In this document: positions 1 through 10,623 of the stretch, piece by piece
Position numbering within the stretch: the stretch's first letter is position 1
Layout of the letters: each line of letters opens with the position of its first letter
Assembly: GCA_963575745.1 (NCBI GenBank)
Contig: CAUYUJ010016884.1
Span: forward strand, 1 to 64,000
DNA from: Prorocentrum cordatum
Lineage: Eukaryota > Sar > Dinophyceae > Prorocentrales > Prorocentraceae
Reading direction: 5' to 3'
DNA: 64,000 nt
The notes under the pieces: model-generated
Told to the model about the DNA's origin: nothing
Seen by the model: only the letters and a program-made list of their open reading frames with translations
The model's database searches: none
Position numbers and translations under genes: made by a program

Positions 1-139
1 AGGTGGAGGAGTTGCTCAGCGATGCTGGCGTATCGTCATGAAGGCGGTGCAGCACGCAGGCGAGGATCACGTGGCCCCAGTGCTGCTGGAAGACGAAGTG
101 TCGGGGATTCCACCTACCGTTCGGACGGAGAAGATGTAG

Positions 140-340
140 CGAGGTGGACGACACGTCAGGATCGCGAGGCTCATGGCCAAGCATGTTGCCAATGGTGGCG
201 ACCTGAATGCAGTGAGACAGTCGGCCGACCGCAACGTGCACAAGTACATCGAGTGGTTGTTCCAGAATCACTGGAATGAGTTCGAAGAATTCGGCTCAGC
301 ACAGGTTGTGTGGGACTGCCTTCGCTGGGGCGATTCTTGA
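140..340 (+). CDS. terminal exon, paralogue of the gene ending at 4131
   Basis: Partial gene: only the last exon is in the window. The frame is closed upstream by TAG at 137-139, which can serve as the AG of a splice acceptor, and it ends at TGA 338-340. The 66-codon product includes HVRIARLMAKHVANGGD and YIEWLFQNHWNEFEEFG. It aligns along its whole length with the terminal exon at 3892-4131 (HARLARIMARHVAAGGE, YLEWSFFKFWGQF), so the two are tandem diverged paralogues. The helix-rich, Trp/Phe-rich tail is not a family I recognise. Function unknown. The homology between two independent loci is the main support that both are real coding exons. Confidence 0.6.
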   Translation, partial: RGGRHVRIARLMAKHVANGGDLNAVRQSADRNVHKYIEWLFQNHWNEFEEFGSAQVVWDCLRWGDS

Positions 341-908
341 AACCCTTGTGCCTCTCTCATCCTTGCCTCCCGCCGTCGACGCCGCCCTCGTCCTTGGCAT
401 CGTCATCGTCGTCGTCATTGGCGGTCGCGCGTAAGCTGCCCGCGTAAGGTCGCGCGGGGGCGCACTCGTTTGCACGCGGCGTGCCGCGTCGACTGTTTGC
501 GGATGCCATCGCGCGAGGTCGCGCGCCGTCGTCTGCTCAACATCGCGTCGTCGTCGGCGGCGGCGGCGTCGTCGTCGCTCGTCGGCAACGCCCCCCCCCA
601 CTCGCCGTCGCCGCCGCCGTCGTCGTCGCCGTCGTCGGTGGCGTCGTCTGCGTCGTCGTCGTCGTCGCCGCCATCGCCGTCGTCGCCACCCCCATCTCCC
701 AGAACAGCCCCTCAGACCCGTCCAGGAGTCCAGCCACACAAGAGTTCCCGAGCCGTTCCCAGCTGTGGTGGCGAGGCCCACCCGACGGCCAGAACACCTC
801 GAGCATCGGCCCGATTGGACTCGCGAAACCACCCTGGAGGGGCGGGGGCATGGCCGCTGGCATGAACCGAACCACGATCCTCGAGGATCGCAGGGCGATC
901 AAATCCAG

Positions 909-970
909 ATGTCGATCTGCAAATCTGCAGATCGACATCGATGTCGATCTGCAGATTTGCAGATCGACAT
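909..970. repeat. 62-bp perfect palindrome, with a second imperfect copy at 1001-1055
   Basis: The sequence reads the same on both strands around a centre at 939/940 (GACATC|GATGTC). Each half contains smaller palindromes of the type GATCTGCAGATC. A diverged copy of the same unit follows at 1001-1055, separated by about 30 bases of unrelated sequence. It could extrude as a cruciform. No coding role is apparent. Confidence 0.85.
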
Positions 971-1551
971 TTGCATCAACACTAAAACCAACACAATGCA
1001 AATGTCGATCTGCAAATCTGCAGATCGATATCGATGTCGATCTGCAAATCTGCAGACGAAATCGATGTCCCCTCAGGGGTGGCGACGCCTCAGATATCGT
1101 CATCTGGAGGCAACTGGTTCGGTACTTGCTGGCACACGCGCATCTGGTCATGTTTGGCGCTCTCGCGCATCGTTCTGTCATCATTTTCAGCGTCCCATCG
1201 CACTCGCACCTCGCCTCTCGCACTGCCCCTCATCGCACATCCTTCATCGCATCATGAGTGTTGTGGGCTGCGCCCTGACCGCCGTCACGGGGCCCCAGGT
1301 GTGCCCCGCGGGGGTGGGGGGGGGGGGGTGGGGGGTATGTGTCAACCATCCGATATATCACCTCTCGAAACGCTCCATCAATGGTCCCGAATTGCCCCCG
1401 AGCTACCCATATTGGCGTAAAACGCCGCCGCCACCCCCAATGGCCGTGCGCTGCTTCCGCGGTGGCCGTGTCAGTGACAAATGCGCGCGTGGTGTGACGT
1501 GCCGTGTAGTGCCGTGCGCGTGCAAACGTTTGGTGGGGATGTCTCGGGCGT

Positions 1552-1735
1552 CGTGGGATGTCTTAAGTGCGTTAGGGGCGTCTTGGGGCGCCTTGGACAT
1601 CTTGGGCGTCTTGGGGCGTCTTGGGGCGTCTTGGGCGTCTTGGGGCGTCTTGGGGCGTTTTCGTGGACGTATTGGGGCGTCTTGGGGCGTCATGGGGGCG
1701 TCTTGGGCGTCTTTGGCGTCTTGGACATGCTAGTA
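1552..1735. repeat. CGTCTTGGGG minisatellite
   Basis: Degenerate tandem 9-11 bp units of the form GCGTCTTGGGG fill this segment. The same type of unit (CTTGGGGCC on this strand, GGCCCCAAG on the other) forms the interior of the family A elements elsewhere in the window. Confidence 0.8.
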
Positions 1736-1788
1736 TCGATGACAGCTCGTAAGCTCGACAAAGCTTGGGGCGTCTTGGTCGCCCACAG

Positions 1789-1810
1789 TCCGTATCCATT
1801 TTGGCTCGAG
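1789..1810 (+). other. dinoflagellate spliced-leader (DinoSL) relic
   Basis: These 22 bases match the conserved 22-nt DinoSL at 20 positions: TCCGTATCCATTTTGG followed by CTCGAG, against the canonical TCCGTAGCCATTTTGG plus CTCAAG. It is preceded by CACAG, a possible trans-splice acceptor. DinoSL is added to mRNA by trans-splicing and is not encoded at ordinary gene loci. A genomic copy at the 5' end of a gene is the known signature of a processed mRNA that was reverse-transcribed and reinserted. It lies 18 bases before the ATG at 1829 and has the same orientation as the gene that follows. Confidence 0.8.
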
Positions 1811-1828
1811 CCGAGCGTGGCTGTCACG

Positions 1829-2777
1829 CCATGTCTCGGCGCGACTACGCGCCTGCCGCGTGCCCCCCGTGCCGCGCATCTTTGCGCGCGGCGGCACGCC
1901 TGGTCGCGGCGATGGCCACATACTTGGTGGTGGTTCCGCCTAACGTGGCGGTGCAGCCTACCGTGGTATTGCAGCCTCCCGTGGCGGTGGTGCAGCCTAA
2001 CGCGGCGGTGCAGCAGCCTAACGTGGCGGTGCAGCAGCCTAACGTGGCGGTGCAGCATCACGTGCCACTAGGCGCGTACGTGGCGGTGCAGCCTACGGTG
2101 ACGGTGGGCCCAGCTCGGCGCCAGCGCCAGGCGCGTACGTCGTGCAGCCTCCTGCTGCTGAGGGCGACGTGCGCACGGCAAAGCGGCAGAAGCACGGCGC
2201 GGACAGCAGCTGGCGCTGGCAGCGCCACAACCACTACGGCACGTACACCGAGGGCAGCGACAGCGAGGACGAGTACCCGCGCGGCGAGCGCGGCTGGAGG
2301 ATTTCGGGCGCCGAGTGCGGCGGGCGGATTCAGCCTTCCGATCCCGAGTGCGGCGGGCGGATGTCGGACGAGAAGTGGGAGCGCGAGGACGAGCGGCAGC
2401 CTGGCGAGTACGGCAGTGGCGCGCACGGCCGCGACGACGGTGGCGACTATGGCACGGCCGACGAGGACGCGCACGGCGCGGTCGACTCCAATAAGTGGCC
2501 ATGGTACGCACAGGCAGCCTTCAAGCGGGCTCGGGGCGGTGGCCGCAAGACGCATGCTACGGCGGACTACTACGATCGCGAGAAGGGCTCGGGCCACGGC
2601 AGCCGTGACGCGGGCAGAGGCGGCAGCTACCAGGCCGAAGCGCGACGCCAGCTCCTACCATGCCAGTCGCGCGCACGCAGGCCACTGGCGAGATAGCGCG
2701 GCTGACGGCTGGTGGGACACGGACAAGGACGGCTGGAAGGACAATGACGGCTGGAAGGACACGGACAAGGACGGCTG
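1829..2777 (+). CDS. 5' part of a Gln/Pro/Val-repeat, charged protein (frame uncertain)
   Basis: The first ATG after the DinoSL relic is at 1829. The frame then gives MATYLVVVPPNVAVQP and several copies of VAVQQPN (about 1930-2090). Around 2105 the protein-like frame shifts by one base: AEGDVRTAKRQKHGADSSWR, a Glu/Asp/Gly/Arg-rich hydrophilic stretch. Near 2640 it returns to the first frame, giving DTDKDGWKDNDGWKDTDKDG up to a possible donor (G|GT at 2778). The first frame is open throughout, so the shift may mean two compensating indels, sequence error, or that the middle frame is a GC-rich coincidence. Product unknown; probably the N-terminal part of the gene ending at 4131. Confidence 0.4.
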
Positions 2778-3079
2778 GTCTTTTTTTTGGTGTTGTTTTT
2801 TTGGATTTTTGGTTTGTTTTCTTTGGTTTTTTTGGTTGTTCTTTATCATTGTGTTTACTTGCTTTTATTTATGTTTTTTAGTTTTGTTCTTTTTTTTGTC
2901 TTTCTTTGGATTGTTTTTTTTTTTGCGTTTTTGTGTTTTTGTTTCTTGCTTGGAAGGACAATTGACGGTGGACTGAGGACACGGACAAGTGGGAGCGCTG
3001 GCTTGTGGTGGTTTTTGTGGTGTTTTTTTTTTCTGTGTTGTTTTGGTTTTCTTGTTGGGATTGGTTTTGGTGGGGCAAG
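2778..3079 (+). other. T-rich intron-like segments
   Basis: Two T/G-rich stretches (about 2779-2950 and 3003-3075; long T runs broken by G) interrupt the charged coding sequence. A 50-base island between them (2953-3002) repeats the upstream coding motif GGAAGGACAAT...GACGG...GGACACGGACAAG but with frame-breaking changes. The segments behave like introns, but exact donor and acceptor sites cannot be fixed by eye. Similar poly-T filler occurs at 38600-39080. Confidence 0.45.
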
Positions 3080-4131
3080 GCACGCCGGCCTCGAACGCCA
3101 GGGACACTGACGACAGGACGCCCACGGACGAGGCGAATGGCGCAAAGTATTGGGACAAGGACGACTGGATGGCAAAGGACAATGGCGGTGGGACTGGCAG
3201 GCGCACGTACGGCTCGAAGGCCAAGGGCACTGGCGGCAGTAAGCCCACAGACGAGGCTAATGGCAAGAGCACCAAGGGCAACAAGAAGACAGGCTCGGCT
3301 GCCAGATCGAGGGGCACGGGTTCAACAGGCTCGGGCGGCAGCAGCACGCACCTGACGGGCAAGGGGACCAAGGGCGCGACGGGCACGGTCGCGAAGAACA
3401 ATATCGCCGTGGATATCGACGTCGAGGCCAAGAAGATAGAGCACAAGCTGGAGGAGCTCAACATCGTTGCCTTCCGCGACTTGGACTTTTACGACTCCAA
3501 GCTGAACGGCTCCGCCGCCGTCGCCGTCGCCGACGAGATGGATGAGATGATGTCTATGGAGGACGGCCTGGACGTGGGCACGCTGGACCAGGTGAGGCGG
3601 GTCACTGGCGCGTGCCATCATCACCGCCGAGGTGTGTCCATGACCCGTATGTGGTGAGATAGGGCGGGAACGACGATACTGACGATGACGAGGATGACTA
3701 CGACGTTGTGGGCAGGGTGGGGGAGGGGGTGACGATATGGGACGTTGACGCGGATGATGATGCCGATGACGGCTGTGGTGAGTGGGGGGAGGGGGGGGGG
3801 ATTCGGGGGTAAGGATGGCGGCGAGGGGAACTACGGGTCGTGGCATGCACCTTGGCGGTGGCGGGGGCGCGTCGCACCGCGACCTTTATAGGTCGTGAAG
3901 GACTTCGGGTGCTTCGGCAGGCACCGCCACGCCAGGCTCGCGCGGATCATGGCCAGGCACGTGGCCGCGGGCGGCGAGATCCATGAGCTGTACGACGCGG
4001 CCGACGACGAGATGGGAGCCTACCTCGAGTGGAGCTTCTTCAAGTTCTGGGGCCAGTTCACGGATGCGGGTGGCGGGCACGCCTGGCGCATTTTCACGCT
4101 CTGCCGCGCGAGCAGCGCGGCTACTGCTTGA
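3080..4131 (+). CDS. 3' exons of the paralogous gene (3080-3591 joined to 3892-4131)
   Basis: Exon 3080-3591 encodes a Gly/Thr/Lys-rich hydrophilic stretch and then an acidic helical part (KKIEHKLEELNIVAFRDLDF, DEMDEMMSMEDGLDVGTLDQ). It ends in CAG|GTGAGG at 3591. The next exon begins after TTTATAG at 3892 (GTCGTGAAGGACTTCGG) and both junctions are phase 0, giving TLDQ-VVKDFGCFGRHRH. The terminal exon (80 codons, TGA 4129-4131) is the paralogue of 140-340. The product is probably soluble; no catalytic motif is visible. With the DinoSL relic at 1789 the locus may have begun as a retroposed copy that later acquired introns. Confidence 0.6.
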
Positions 4132-5090
4132 GAAAAAACCGTCAATCAAATCATTTGCGCGCTTGTGCATTGAGTTGCATCGCACTGTCAACATCAAACA
4201 CCAACACCAACAGCACACACACACCAACAAAACACCATGATTTGCATTGAGTTGAATTGCATGCGATTGCCGATAGCATGATTGCATGATAAAACCATAA
4301 TAGCACCAACAAATACACTCACCAGCCAACACGTGAGTTGCACTGAGTTGCATTGCGTTGCTTCGGCGCACGGCGCCCGCTTCACGCGCGCGCGGCGCCG
4401 ACCATGATAGCTGCACTGCGCCCGAGCTGATACAACCGCGCACGTTCTACTTCATAGCTTCCCCCATAGTGTGATAGTCGGCGCCTTGCACCGCGCGCCA
4501 CGCATACATGTAATAGTTGGTGCTGCGCAGCAGAATCTAGCTTACGCGTGCAAGGTCGCAGGGTTTCATGACCTCGCTAATCTTGAGGGCATGCGAGGGT
4601 CGTGCGATTCTGTTTGGTTCCAGTCGTGACTGCGCGCGCGCATTTCAGAATCGCCTGATTGGGATCACGCACGCCCACAGATGCCGCGTGCCATGCCAAA
4701 TTTGCCGCACGAGTACGTGGTAACGTACATTGTGCCCACGCCAATCCAGGGCCCTCTAGCTAAACCCCCTGAATCGCGGGCATGACGCACCTGCCCCTCA
4801 CCTCCCCACCACCCTCAATCCGCAGCCCCCCATGTTAGTATCCCTTCTCACCGTCCTCATCCCTACTCTTCTGTGGGGCCTTATGTATGGTGGAGTTTGC
4901 TGCGCTGCATGCGTTGCACTTGCAGGGAGAACCATGGGGGGTGGTGAGGAACCATGGGGCAGAGGGCAGAACGCGGGCGGGGGCGGCAAGCGGTGGTGCG
5001 ATGGGCGGGGGCACGGGGGGGCATGGTGCGACCGCGCACAGCCGTCTCGGCCGAGACACAGCGGGCACGCGCGCGACTGCGACTGCTATC
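4132..5090. other. intergenic spacer, no gene seen
   Basis: Contains AT-richer sequence with repeated TTGCATTGAGTTG-like words (about 4160-4360), then GC-rich sequence with CCATGGGG repeats (4925-4985). No protein-like frame and no recognisable promoter; dinoflagellate promoters generally lack a clear TATA box. Confidence 0.5.
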
Positions 5091-5695
5091 ATGCCGCCGC
5101 AGCATCCGTTTGAACCGCCGCCTAATTACTCGCCGCGGCATGGGGGCAACCGCCCGCCGCCATTTCAACGACCGCCCGCCCATCCTCCAATCCAGATTCA
5201 TCCGCGATCGAAAGCCAGAGCGCCGTCGCCCGCGATCCTGCAGCTGCGACCGAAAGCGAACCCCGCTTCGCGGGATTCCGCTGCATGGCATGCCTCAGAT
5301 GCTTCGGCGGCGACCGAGGTCGCGCAGGCAGCGGCGTCGGCGGCCGATACCTCGGCAGGGCCCGATGCCGCGGAGGCAGATGCCGTGGGCGAGCCGAGCC
5401 CATCCTCAAGCGATGCCGAGCTTGACGAGCTGCGGATGAGGCTTGACGATCTCGCCATGGAGGAGGAGACTGCGGTCGCGGCCTGGCGCAGGGTTGCGGC
5501 GGCCCGTGCTCGGTTTGAGGTCGCCGACACTGGCGGGCCTTGGAGGCAGCTTGGATCGAGCGCGATGCCGCCGCCGATCGCTTGAATGCGGCGACCAGCG
5601 CGCTCGAGCTCGCGCGCGAGAGGGCCTTCATGTCCCGCGAGGAAACCATTGCGATGGGCGAGGAGCTCAAGGCCGCGGAGGAGGCGGCGAAACAG
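5091..5695 (+). CDS. coiled-coil protein, first visible exon (one frameshift)
   Basis: Starts at ATG 5091. The N-terminus is Pro/Arg-rich (PPQHPFEPPPNYSPRHGG). It continues into an Ala/Glu-rich helix with heptad-like spacing (LDELRMRLDDLAMEEETA, RRVAAARARFEVAD). Near 5540 the helical frame moves by one base and continues LEAAWIERDAAADRL, ALELARERAFMSREET, GEELKAAEEAAKQ to a good donor CAG|GTGTGG at 5695. The continuity of heptads across the shift suggests an indel or sequence error rather than a true gene end. The original frame stops at 5583-5585. Downstream exons were not recognised; the following intron would contain the element at 6090-7158. Function unknown. Confidence 0.5.
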
Positions 5696-6089
5696 GTGTG
5701 GTGGGGACCTAAAGACCCAACCGTCAGCAGCTGCGAGCGTTGCATTGTGGAGGAATGCATGGTGGAGGGGTTGCGCGAACGGGGTGTGTCGATATGGTCG
5801 GGGTGGCAACGTGCTCCGCGTTTTCGCTGGCGCGGCGAGGCGTCGCTCGAGGCGCGCGCGCCGCTCGCCGTTCGCCGATCGGGAGGTGTGCGCACAACTC
5901 CTCAACGCACTAATCGGCGTCCGCGTATTGGCTCGCGAGCCGATCGGCGTTCCGTTGCAGCATTATGCGGCTGCGTGCAGACCGCGACGGCTTGCGCTGT
6001 CGTGGTCGGCACCTCTGCGCTGAGGCTGGTGTTTGTGTGGTTTCTAAATAATGCATATGGGACTAGCGTCCGCTTCGCATGTATATCTA

Positions 6090-7158
6090 ATCCCACCAGC
6101 CCTCTGGTCGTAGGTGGTTTAAGGAGTTTCCTCTTCCAACCTCCTTCTTCTCCTTCGGGGAGGGGTTTACCCCTCCCCCTACCCCCTCCCCTGGACCTGG
6201 ACGGGGCGTTCCGCGAGAGGTTGGGATGGCTCCAAGAGCGCCTCGGAGAGCCCAAGATGAGCTCCAAGATGGCCCAAGATAGCCTTATATGCCTCAATAT
6301 GGCTCCGAAGATTGTCCAAGAGGCCCCAAGACCGCTCCTAGATAGCACCAAGAGGCCAAACAGCTCCCCGAGAAGCCCCCCCACGCGGCCAAAATCTTCA
6401 AAAAGCCTAAGGAACACCAATGAGTTTCGGCTTCTCGCCTTTTCGCTTCCGATGGCCATCCGATGCCTCAAGATGGCTCCAAGAGGGCCCAGAGCCCCAA
6501 CAGGGGCCCAAGAGAGCCCCAAGACGGCCCCTGGAGCGCCCACGAGCGCTCCAAGAGCGCCCCAAGAGGGGTCCAGGATGCGATTTTAGAAGCTCTGGAG
6601 GGGCAACGCTAACTAAAGCCCCCCTCTTCTTTGATCGACCTCCTTCAAGATGGCCCCAAGAGGCGCCCAGGATGCCCCCATAGGCCCCTAAGGTGGCCCC
6701 AGGAGGCCCCCAAAAAGCCCCAAGATGCTCCAAGATGCCCCTAAGAGGCCCCCAAGAGGACCGCAGAGGCACCCCCGAGGCACCCAATACGCCCAAGAGA
6801 CCCCCAGGACCGCCCTAGGAGACCCCAAAGGCGCCCCAAGATGCACCCAAGATGCGCCCAAGATATATCCCAAGAGGCTCCGAGAGGCATCCAAAAGACC
6901 TTCGGCCCTTTTGCTCGCCCTCCCCCTCCTGCTCATCCTTCCTCCTCCTCCTCCTCCTCATCCTTCTGATCCTCATCCTTCTCCTCCTCATCCTCATCCT
7001 GTTCATCTTCCTTCTCCCCACTCCCTCATCCATCCATCCAGCCTCCTCCGTCTCCTCCTCCCTCCTTCGCGCGGTTCGGCTGTCCCCCTCTGTGCTCCCG
7101 CGCTTCCCTGATCACCTCAACTCGCATGGGCGTTGTTTCTGGGTGGGCTGGTGGGGAT
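6090..7158 (+). mobile_element. family A inverted-end element, copy A1
   Basis: Left end ATCCCACCAGCCC at 6090 and right end GGGCTGGTGGGGAT at 7145-7158 are inverted repeats. The left end continues TCTGGTCGTAGGTGGTTTAA and a CTTCGGGGAGGGGTTTACCC hairpin, as in copy A2. The interior is a degenerate array of GGCCCCAAGA-type 10-mers with one conserved box (TTCTCGCCTTTTCGCTTCCG, 6431-6450), then a (CTC)n tract and CCATCCATCCAG. Outside the right end lies ACGCGAAGCGTCTAGA, shared with other copies. It carries no protein-coding frame, so it is non-autonomous. Confidence 0.75.
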
Positions 7159-8618
7159 ACGCGAAGCGTCTAGATGCGCATGTGCAATGTGCTATGTTCC
7201 ACACGAATTCGTACACATCCCGTTCACACAACTGTTACACGTGCATACGGGGTACACATACATACGCGTTTATGCATACAAATTTGTGTCTACGACGCCA
7301 TGGCGTTACACATCACATTCACCGCTAATCAACACACATGTACGCGGTTAAACGCTCGTGCAGCATACAATTCATACGTATATAATGTACCACAAGCCGC
7401 ATGCAGCGTTACGCCTAAGCCTACATGCATGTAGATCAGAACGCCCCGCGTCGACCCGAACAGCTTTGAAGCATGGCCCACGATTTATGTAGCAAACAAG
7501 CCTGTCACATTCGCGGGCGCGAATGTGCAATGTTTCGCACTGCGACCCAGAAGAGTGGAGCCCCTCCTCTCCTCTCCCCCCCCCCCTCGCGGGGCCAATG
7601 ATCGCCTCCCGTCTCTCCCGCCCGTCAGGTGGTCGACCTTCGGGTCTTGCCCTCTGGGCTCCACCTGACGGGAATGGGGGAGATGGGGGGGGGGGGGCTG
7701 ATGATTGGCCTCGCCTTCCGAAGCCGCGGGCTGCTGACAATCGCTGTTCCCCGAGTGTTTTCACAGTTCAGAGGCTCCTTATTGCCCTCGTGGTGCAGGG
7801 CAGCCCCTAAGCCCCCCATCACAGGGCGCTGCAGACTGCATGTGGGCCCCACCCTCACCCGCCCCCCCTCAGCATATGTAGCTGATCCCTAAACAGTAGG
7901 CCCTCAGGGTAAAGTTAGAACGCCAGCAGCCATGCAGCAAACTTTACAATTGTATGCGTGCTGGTCAGAATGACCCGCGCGCCTTTTTGACGTCCTGACT
8001 TGTGGAACATTGGCCCTCAGAGCATTGACTGGTTGATATATATATATATATATATATATATGGATGCCGTACTCGCGCGCTCTTTTTCCGATTGCCCAGC
8101 GGCAGACAACGTGCCAAGGAAGCCTCGCGCCGAGACAAGGCGGTGGAGGCCCGACCGTGTCCCCAGGGCAGGGGGGCTCCGACGCAGGCCGAAAAAGGCC
8201 CACATCCCAAAGATGAGTTGGACACTCCCGACAATTCAGTAGATCGAGCCATCCCAAAGGGAGGGAGGACCATCCCAAACGCACACATGTTTTCACCCTC
8301 CCCCGACATCTCAACACTGCAAGTCGCCCACACGTATAATACAGCACGTAACTATATCAAAGGCAGATCGGCCATCGCAGAAACAGTCCTTCACAAAAAA
8401 ACATGTACGCTCACCCCAACCGAAAATCTTTCCCGAATAGACTCCTCCCATCATGTGGGTAGCCCCCGCCCACCCCCGACCCCCCCCAAACTCCTTGGGC
8501 TTGGAGGCTCTTCGCGTCACGACGACGTCCGCACGCACCGACCTATACCGACATACCGTTGCAACGCGTGCAACGCATTGCAAATGCTGCGCGAGCGTAA
8601 ACCACAACCCCCACTCAC
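7159..8618. other. gap region: foldback at 7593-7710 and (TA)n at 8036-8060
   Basis: No supported coding exon. Contains a foldback (arms GGCCAATGATCGCC and CCCGTCAGGTGG against CCACCTGACGGG and GATGATTGGCC, total 7593-7710), a TA microsatellite at 8036-8060, and otherwise unremarkable sequence that may be the intron of the minus-strand gene whose donor is at 8618. Confidence 0.6.
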
Positions 8619-9106
8619 GGGGCCGCCTCCACCAGCCCGCGCTTGATGGCGTCCTGCAGGAACGCGACCACGGCGTTGTACGCCTGCTTCTCAGAAGACA
8701 CGTTGCGATGGTCGAACTTCTTTGTAACCTTGTTGCATCCGTCAAGCAAGACCCCCTGCGGTAGCTTTGCCGTCCACTTTGACTCAGACCTGCATTTAAA
8801 CAGCCAGCAGCCATTGGGCTTCTTGAACGACCCCAGCTCGACGGCGTTGCAACTGCTGCCACTGCTGCGCGTATAGCGTGGGATCACCCCTTTGAGTGCA
8901 CGGCTGCATGTGTGCTTCACCTTGGGCCGAATCGTGGGCTTGAGCAGCTTCATGAGGCACGCGGCGCAATGTGCTGGGGCTGGCCCCGCCGCCTCCGTCG
9001 CTGACGTCTCCTTCGCCGCCGCCTCCTGAGCTTGCTGCGCCGCCCGCTGCGCCGCCTCCTCCTTCTTTGCCTCATCGGCAGCCCTGCTCTCGAATATGCC
9101 CTTCAT
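8619..9106 (-). CDS. exon of a small Cys/His-motif protein
   Basis: On the minus strand, an ATG at 9106 opens MKGIFESRAADEAKKEEA, an Ala/Glu/Gln helix, then HCAACLMKLLKPTIRPKVKH followed by TC. This C-x2-C...H-x-C cluster could bind zinc. It continues with a basic, aromatic C-terminal part (GSFKKPNGCWLFKCR, NAVVAFLQDAIKRGLVEAAP). The exon ends at a canonical donor, CC|GTGAGT, at 8619/8618. The open frame extends upstream to 9424 through a Ser/Arg run, so the true start is uncertain and another exon may precede. Family not recognised; the downstream exons would lie below 8600. Confidence 0.45.
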
Positions 9107-9879
9107 GAGCGAACATCCCCGAGTCCACCGCTCCTGCCGCGCTGCCCTCATCCACCGTGCCGAATCCCATCGCCGCACAGTCGCACTGCTTAAGCTGCTT
9201 GAGCTCGAGCTCTTCGAGCTCGAGCTCGACGAACTCGTCGAGCGGGAGCGGCTTCTCGAGCCCGATCTCACCATGGCGGCCCGAGGGACCGATTGCAACA
9301 TGCAATATGCACAAGTGCAAACAGTTGGCCGCCGATGTCGCAACCGATGTTTGATGCAAAATAGCCGCGGGCGGATGATCTGCCACCCAGTCAGGCGCTG
9401 GTGGCACTGCGTAGATCGCACCACATATTATTCCCACAGCCCAGCGTAGCGTGACATCAACGTTATCACGCTCGCTCGCATAACATAGCACGGCATCGCA
9501 TTCATCATTGGCGGTGGCATAGCACGTTGACACGCGTAGCATAGCGCAGCATATCAGGTATTATGTCGTTGCTGCGGCTGGTGGCGCCCCAGGGCGCGCA
9601 TGCACGTGTGCAACTCTGCGCTTGCAAATCATGTGCACCACAGCGTTTGCCACAAGCGGTTCTTATCGGAAATATGACACCCAGTAGCTCTGATACGCTC
9701 GATCGTGTTTCATAGCGATAGCATGTTGGCCCGATGTATCCCAAACCATTGGCGCGCGCGATCGCATGCATTAGATGCGCAAAGATAAAGGTGCAAAGGT
9801 AACCAGTCGCGAAGAGTGAATGCACGCCCCTAACACACGACCCACACATCCCTAAAGCATGGTCATTGGAACAATAAGT

Positions 9880-10620
9880 TAACACACAGCCCCTAAAACA
9901 TCTCTAAAGCACGGTCCTGAAACTTCCCTAAAGCACTGCCCCTGAAACATCACTAAGGTAAAACGCAGCCCCCAAAATATTACTGAAGCACCGCCCCTGA
10001 AACTTCCCTATAGGGCACGGCCCCTGCAGCATCCCTAAGGTAAAACACAGCCCCTAAAACATCACTAAAGCAAGGCCACTGACACATCCCTAAAGGACGG
10101 CCCCTGCAACACCCCTAAGTTAAAACACAGCCCCCAAAACATCCCTAAAGCATTGCCCATGGAACATCCTTAGCACGGCCCACTGGAACATCCCTACAAG
10201 GTAAAACACAGCCCCCAAAACATCCGCAAATCACTGCCACTGAAACTTCGCTAAATCACAGACGCAGCCACTAAAACATCATTAAATCATTTAGCCTGAA
10301 TCATCACTCAAGCACGGCCCTGAAACATCCCTAAGGCGAAGCACAACCCCCATAACACACCACTAAAGCACGGCCCCTGAAACTTCCCTAACGCACGGCC
10401 CTTGAAATGCCCATAAGGTAAAGCACAGCACATAAAACATCCCTAAATCACGGCCCCTGAAACATCTATATAAAGCACAGCCTCTGGAACATCCCTAAAG
10501 TGAAACACAACCCCAAAACATAACTAAAGCACGGCTCCTGAGCCATCCCTAAAGCACTGCCCCTTCAACATCTATGCTGTGAAGCGCAGCCCCTAAACCA
10601 CCCCAAAGCACAACCCCCTG
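9880..10620. repeat. degenerate minisatellite (CCTGAAACATCCCTAAAGCA type)
   Basis: About 740 bp built of variants of CCCCTGAAACATCCCTAAAG and GGTAAAACACAGCCCC, with unit length roughly 20-45 bp and many substitutions. No coding potential. Confidence 0.85.
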
Positions 10621-10623
10621 GTG

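Larger units (their letters stand above)
341..1788. other. intergenic region with repeats, no supported gene
   Basis: After the stop at 340 there is a CG/TCG-rich trinucleotide stretch (about 535-690) that produces overlapping meaningless reading frames on both strands. Then come the palindromes at 909-1055, a G-run near 1312-1335 and the CGTCTTGGGG minisatellite at 1552-1735. I see no protein-like frame. Confidence 0.5.

Noticed and set aside
6200-6900. Idea that the GGCTCCAAGATGGCC units of family A interiors are decayed tandem DinoSL relics
   Set aside because: The unit period (10-11 bp) and consensus do not fit the ~15-bp period expected for tandem leader relics; similarity is limited to short words.
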